This document shows positions 62,280 to 64,000 of a stretch of DNA of 64,000 nucleotides, piece by piece. The stretch is from Juglans regia. Taxonomy: Eukaryota; Streptophyta; Magnoliopsida; Fagales; Juglandaceae. The notes beneath the pieces are model-generated. The model was not told where the DNA came from and made no database searches. It saw only the letters and a list, made by a program, of their open reading frames with translations. Positions within the stretch are counted from its first letter, which is position 1. Every line of letters begins with the position of its first letter. The position numbers and the translations under genes were made by a program. The stretch lies in contig NC_049915.1 in assembly GCF_001411555.2 (NCBI RefSeq), positions 19,234,640 through 19,298,639 of the forward strand. Direction: 5' to 3'.

Positions 62280-64000
62280 TCAACAGGGCTTGATTTCAAA
62301 TCCAATGCTGAGAAGAGTGCGAGCTGATTCCATTGCTTTCTCACCTCCAAGTTCCATGGCTTCCCCAGTCAGTTCTCCTTCTGTGTCCACCGACCATTGG
62401 GTTGAAGACGATTGGTTATGAAGCTTATCGGTTTTCTTCAATTGCAAATTACTCATTGAAGCAGGAGCAGCAGCAGCTACAAGAGGAGCACTTGGTGGGC
62501 CATGTCGCTTCTTAGGTACAGGCATGTCATGGTCATGTACCCCCTTGTATGTTATGATCACTGCACTTGCATTATCGACGGCTGTCTCGATGTGCTTACG
62601 GACGGGACATCCAGCAGAAGTGCATCTATAATAGTTTCTGAAAATTTGTTTGAGAGACTACTTAGAAGAAAAAAGGAAGAGAAAGCACAGAATAATTTAA
62701 ACCGGACGGGAACAACCCAAGTGAAAAATTGGACCTGGCAACCACACAGCATCATTTGGATACTTTGAAGTGCCAATGGAAGGAATGGGAACATGGTTAA
62801 ACTTGCTAAAGAAAGAGCCATTGATAAAGCAATGGAAACATCTTCCTTTCCTCTCCCTCGAAGTATTGTAGACCTAAATGGGTCCTTATTACCTTTGTGC
62901 AATTTCGGCTGAAGACAGGTACAAAAATCATTTCAGTTCTTCCAAATGCATCTTTCATAATGTTACCACATTATGGAAGGTTTGAAGGAAAGAGAACAGA
63001 TTGTGGAAGGCACTACCAACTATGGGACATCACATTTTTTTTTTGGATAGTTCAGAAGCTATGAGACCTACACGCTAGCCAACTGTGCCACCACCCCATT
63101 GGTGACTATGGGACATCACAATCTTTGATCGCATGGAACACCGAATAACAAAGCGTTTAAAACTTAACTACACGATGAATCACCAAAAAGCTACATATAT
63201 GCAGCAATATGAAATTAGCAGCTAGCAATATCAAGTGCAGGCACTGATTATAAAATGAAGATTGCATTACGAAGATTTAAAAATGAAATAGGCATGCACC
63301 TGGGGTGAGGATTTCCCTTCACCATTTTCTGTCCATACTTGCGCCACCTGTATCCATCACCTGAAATCCCCACATCTCCGGCTGCATGCACAACAAATTT
63401 CGGTTTCTTGCCAGGTTTTATGACAGAGCCTGAATGTGCCAAGTCACCTTTCTTCACTCTGGTTTTCAAAAGGGAGGAAAGATTATTCAAACCAGATACT
63501 AGCAATCACATATAAGACAATATGAGAGGAAACCAATTCATGGAACACTTGCCTTCTTTTTGGTTCTGGTTCATTAGCGTGCTCCTCCTTGACCTTAATT
63601 TCACAATTCCCATTGGAGTCACTTGAGTTCTGTCGTTTTCTCTCAGGATTTGGGGATGTTTCTTGTATAGTTTCTTCTGAAACTTTGAGTGGCTCTGATT
63701 CATTAGGCATTTGGATGGGACGCTCTGCAAAACTATTTCCCATAACGGGCTTGGCAGATGATGCAAGCTTATTTTCCTTCGTGCAACTAAATTTCCGTGG
63801 TGGATCATGGCCATGTTGGCTTTTATAAATAATATCAATTATATGACCTGAATGATCAGAGCATTCAATTTTCTTAGCACAACACTCAGAAAAAGTGCAC
63901 CTGTAATAGCTTCGAGAACCCTTGGGACTTTTCACTTGCTTCTGACCATATTTGCGCCAGTTATAACCATCAGAAGATGGTGTCTTCGTAACAGGAACAA
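62280..64000 (-). CDS. WRKY32: Group I WRKY transcription factor, WRKY32-like, 5' end outside window
   Basis: A nuclear regulator that binds W-box DNA (TTGAC). Three minus-strand exons are visible: 63553 to the window edge, 63300-63458 and 62280-62637. The N-terminal WRKY domain has [20 protein letters not shown] and a C-X4-C / H-X-H zinc site (CTFSEC, HGH). The linker is charged and carries [15 protein letters not shown]. The C-terminal domain has [26 protein letters not shown] and HDH, with the usual group I intron after NPHPR; then [32 protein letters not shown] and [17 protein letters not shown] fit WRKY32 rather than WRKY1 (from memory). The protein ends GFEIKPC with TGA at 62280-62282. 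The intron at 63459-63552 starts with GC. The 5' exon(s) lie beyond base 64000. Confidence 0.93.
63035..63104 (-). mobile_element. Retroposed 5' part of elongator tRNA-Met
   Basis: In the WRKY intron, a 70-base insert is bracketed by perfect 16-base repeats ACTATGGGACATCACA (63019-63034 and 63105-63120). On the minus strand it reads seven extra bases, then GGGGTGGTGGCACAGTTGGC, TAGCGTGTAGG, TCTCATAGCTTCTGA, a few bases and A10. From memory, that is plant elongator tRNA-Met (anticodon CAT) up to the variable loop, with two CG-decay changes. The T-arm/box B is missing, replaced by poly(A). It is a retropseudogene, not a functional tRNA. Confidence 0.8.
63459..63552 (-). other. GC-AG intron in the WRKY gene
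   Basis: The exon ends AAAAGAAG and the intron begins GCAAGT, the usual strong form of a GC donor, and ends CCAG before AGTGAAG. The join gives PKRR-VKKGDL in frame. A GT four bases further on (GTGTTCC) would break the frame. Confidence 0.75.

Noticed and set aside
1..64000. CRISPR arrays, operons, phage or bacterial systems
   Set aside because: The window is intron-rich plant nuclear DNA; repeats are microsatellites, MITEs and one segmental duplication.

Overview
The window is nuclear DNA of a woody eudicot. The genes are intron-rich, the intergenic DNA is AT-rich, and there are plant L1-type LINE fragments, a tRNA-derived SINE and many short terminal-inverted-repeat elements. Repeat style and protein similarity suggest a Fagales tree such as walnut, pecan or oak relatives; this is inference, because no species marker is present. 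All gene calls come from reading exons, splice sites and conserved motifs by eye, with family comparisons from memory.

Layout, left to right: (1) 3' part of a plastid lysophosphatidic acid acyltransferase gene (LPAT1 type), + strand, 103-1732. (2) A cyclic-nucleotide-gated channel gene of the CNGC6/CNGC9 type, + strand, leader exon near 4.1 kb and coding exons 9779-18497. Its introns hold a LINE with an intact reverse-transcriptase frame, further LINE remnants, a SINE and several very short retro-insertions. (3) A transmembrane-9 (EMP70/TMN) Golgi/endosome protein, - strand, 19835-23382. (4) A transposon-rich spacer, 23.7-26.4 kb. (5) A DNase I-like (endonuclease/exonuclease/phosphatase) fold protein, - strand, 27529-30675, with altered catalytic residues and what looks like a U12-type AT-AC intron. 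(6) Leucine aminopeptidase copy A, - strand, 32213-36531. (7) A head-to-tail tandem duplication: unit A (29633-42978) and unit B (42982-53837). Unit B carries only the first two exons of the DNase I-like gene and a full second aminopeptidase (45290-49586), whose transit-peptide exon has lost one base. (8) A DNA-3-methyladenine glycosylase I family gene, + strand, 55846-59055. (9) The 3' part of a group I WRKY gene resembling WRKY32, - strand, 62280 to the window end.

The genes are ordinary plant housekeeping and signalling genes with no operon-like relation. As I recall the Arabidopsis map, CNGC9, LPAT1/ATS2, a DNase I-like gene, two LAP genes and WRKY32 all lie within a short stretch of chromosome 4, so the block looks like conserved synteny. 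The most interesting material is evolutionary: the tandem duplication with paralogous empty sites that show which transposons arrived afterwards, the aminopeptidase copy that may have lost plastid targeting through one base, the AT-AC intron, the conserved-fold pseudoenzyme, a retroposed 5' part of elongator tRNA-Met, and a series of 17-35 bp LINE-tail insertions with target-site duplications. I found no CRISPR array, operon, rRNA or intact tRNA gene.
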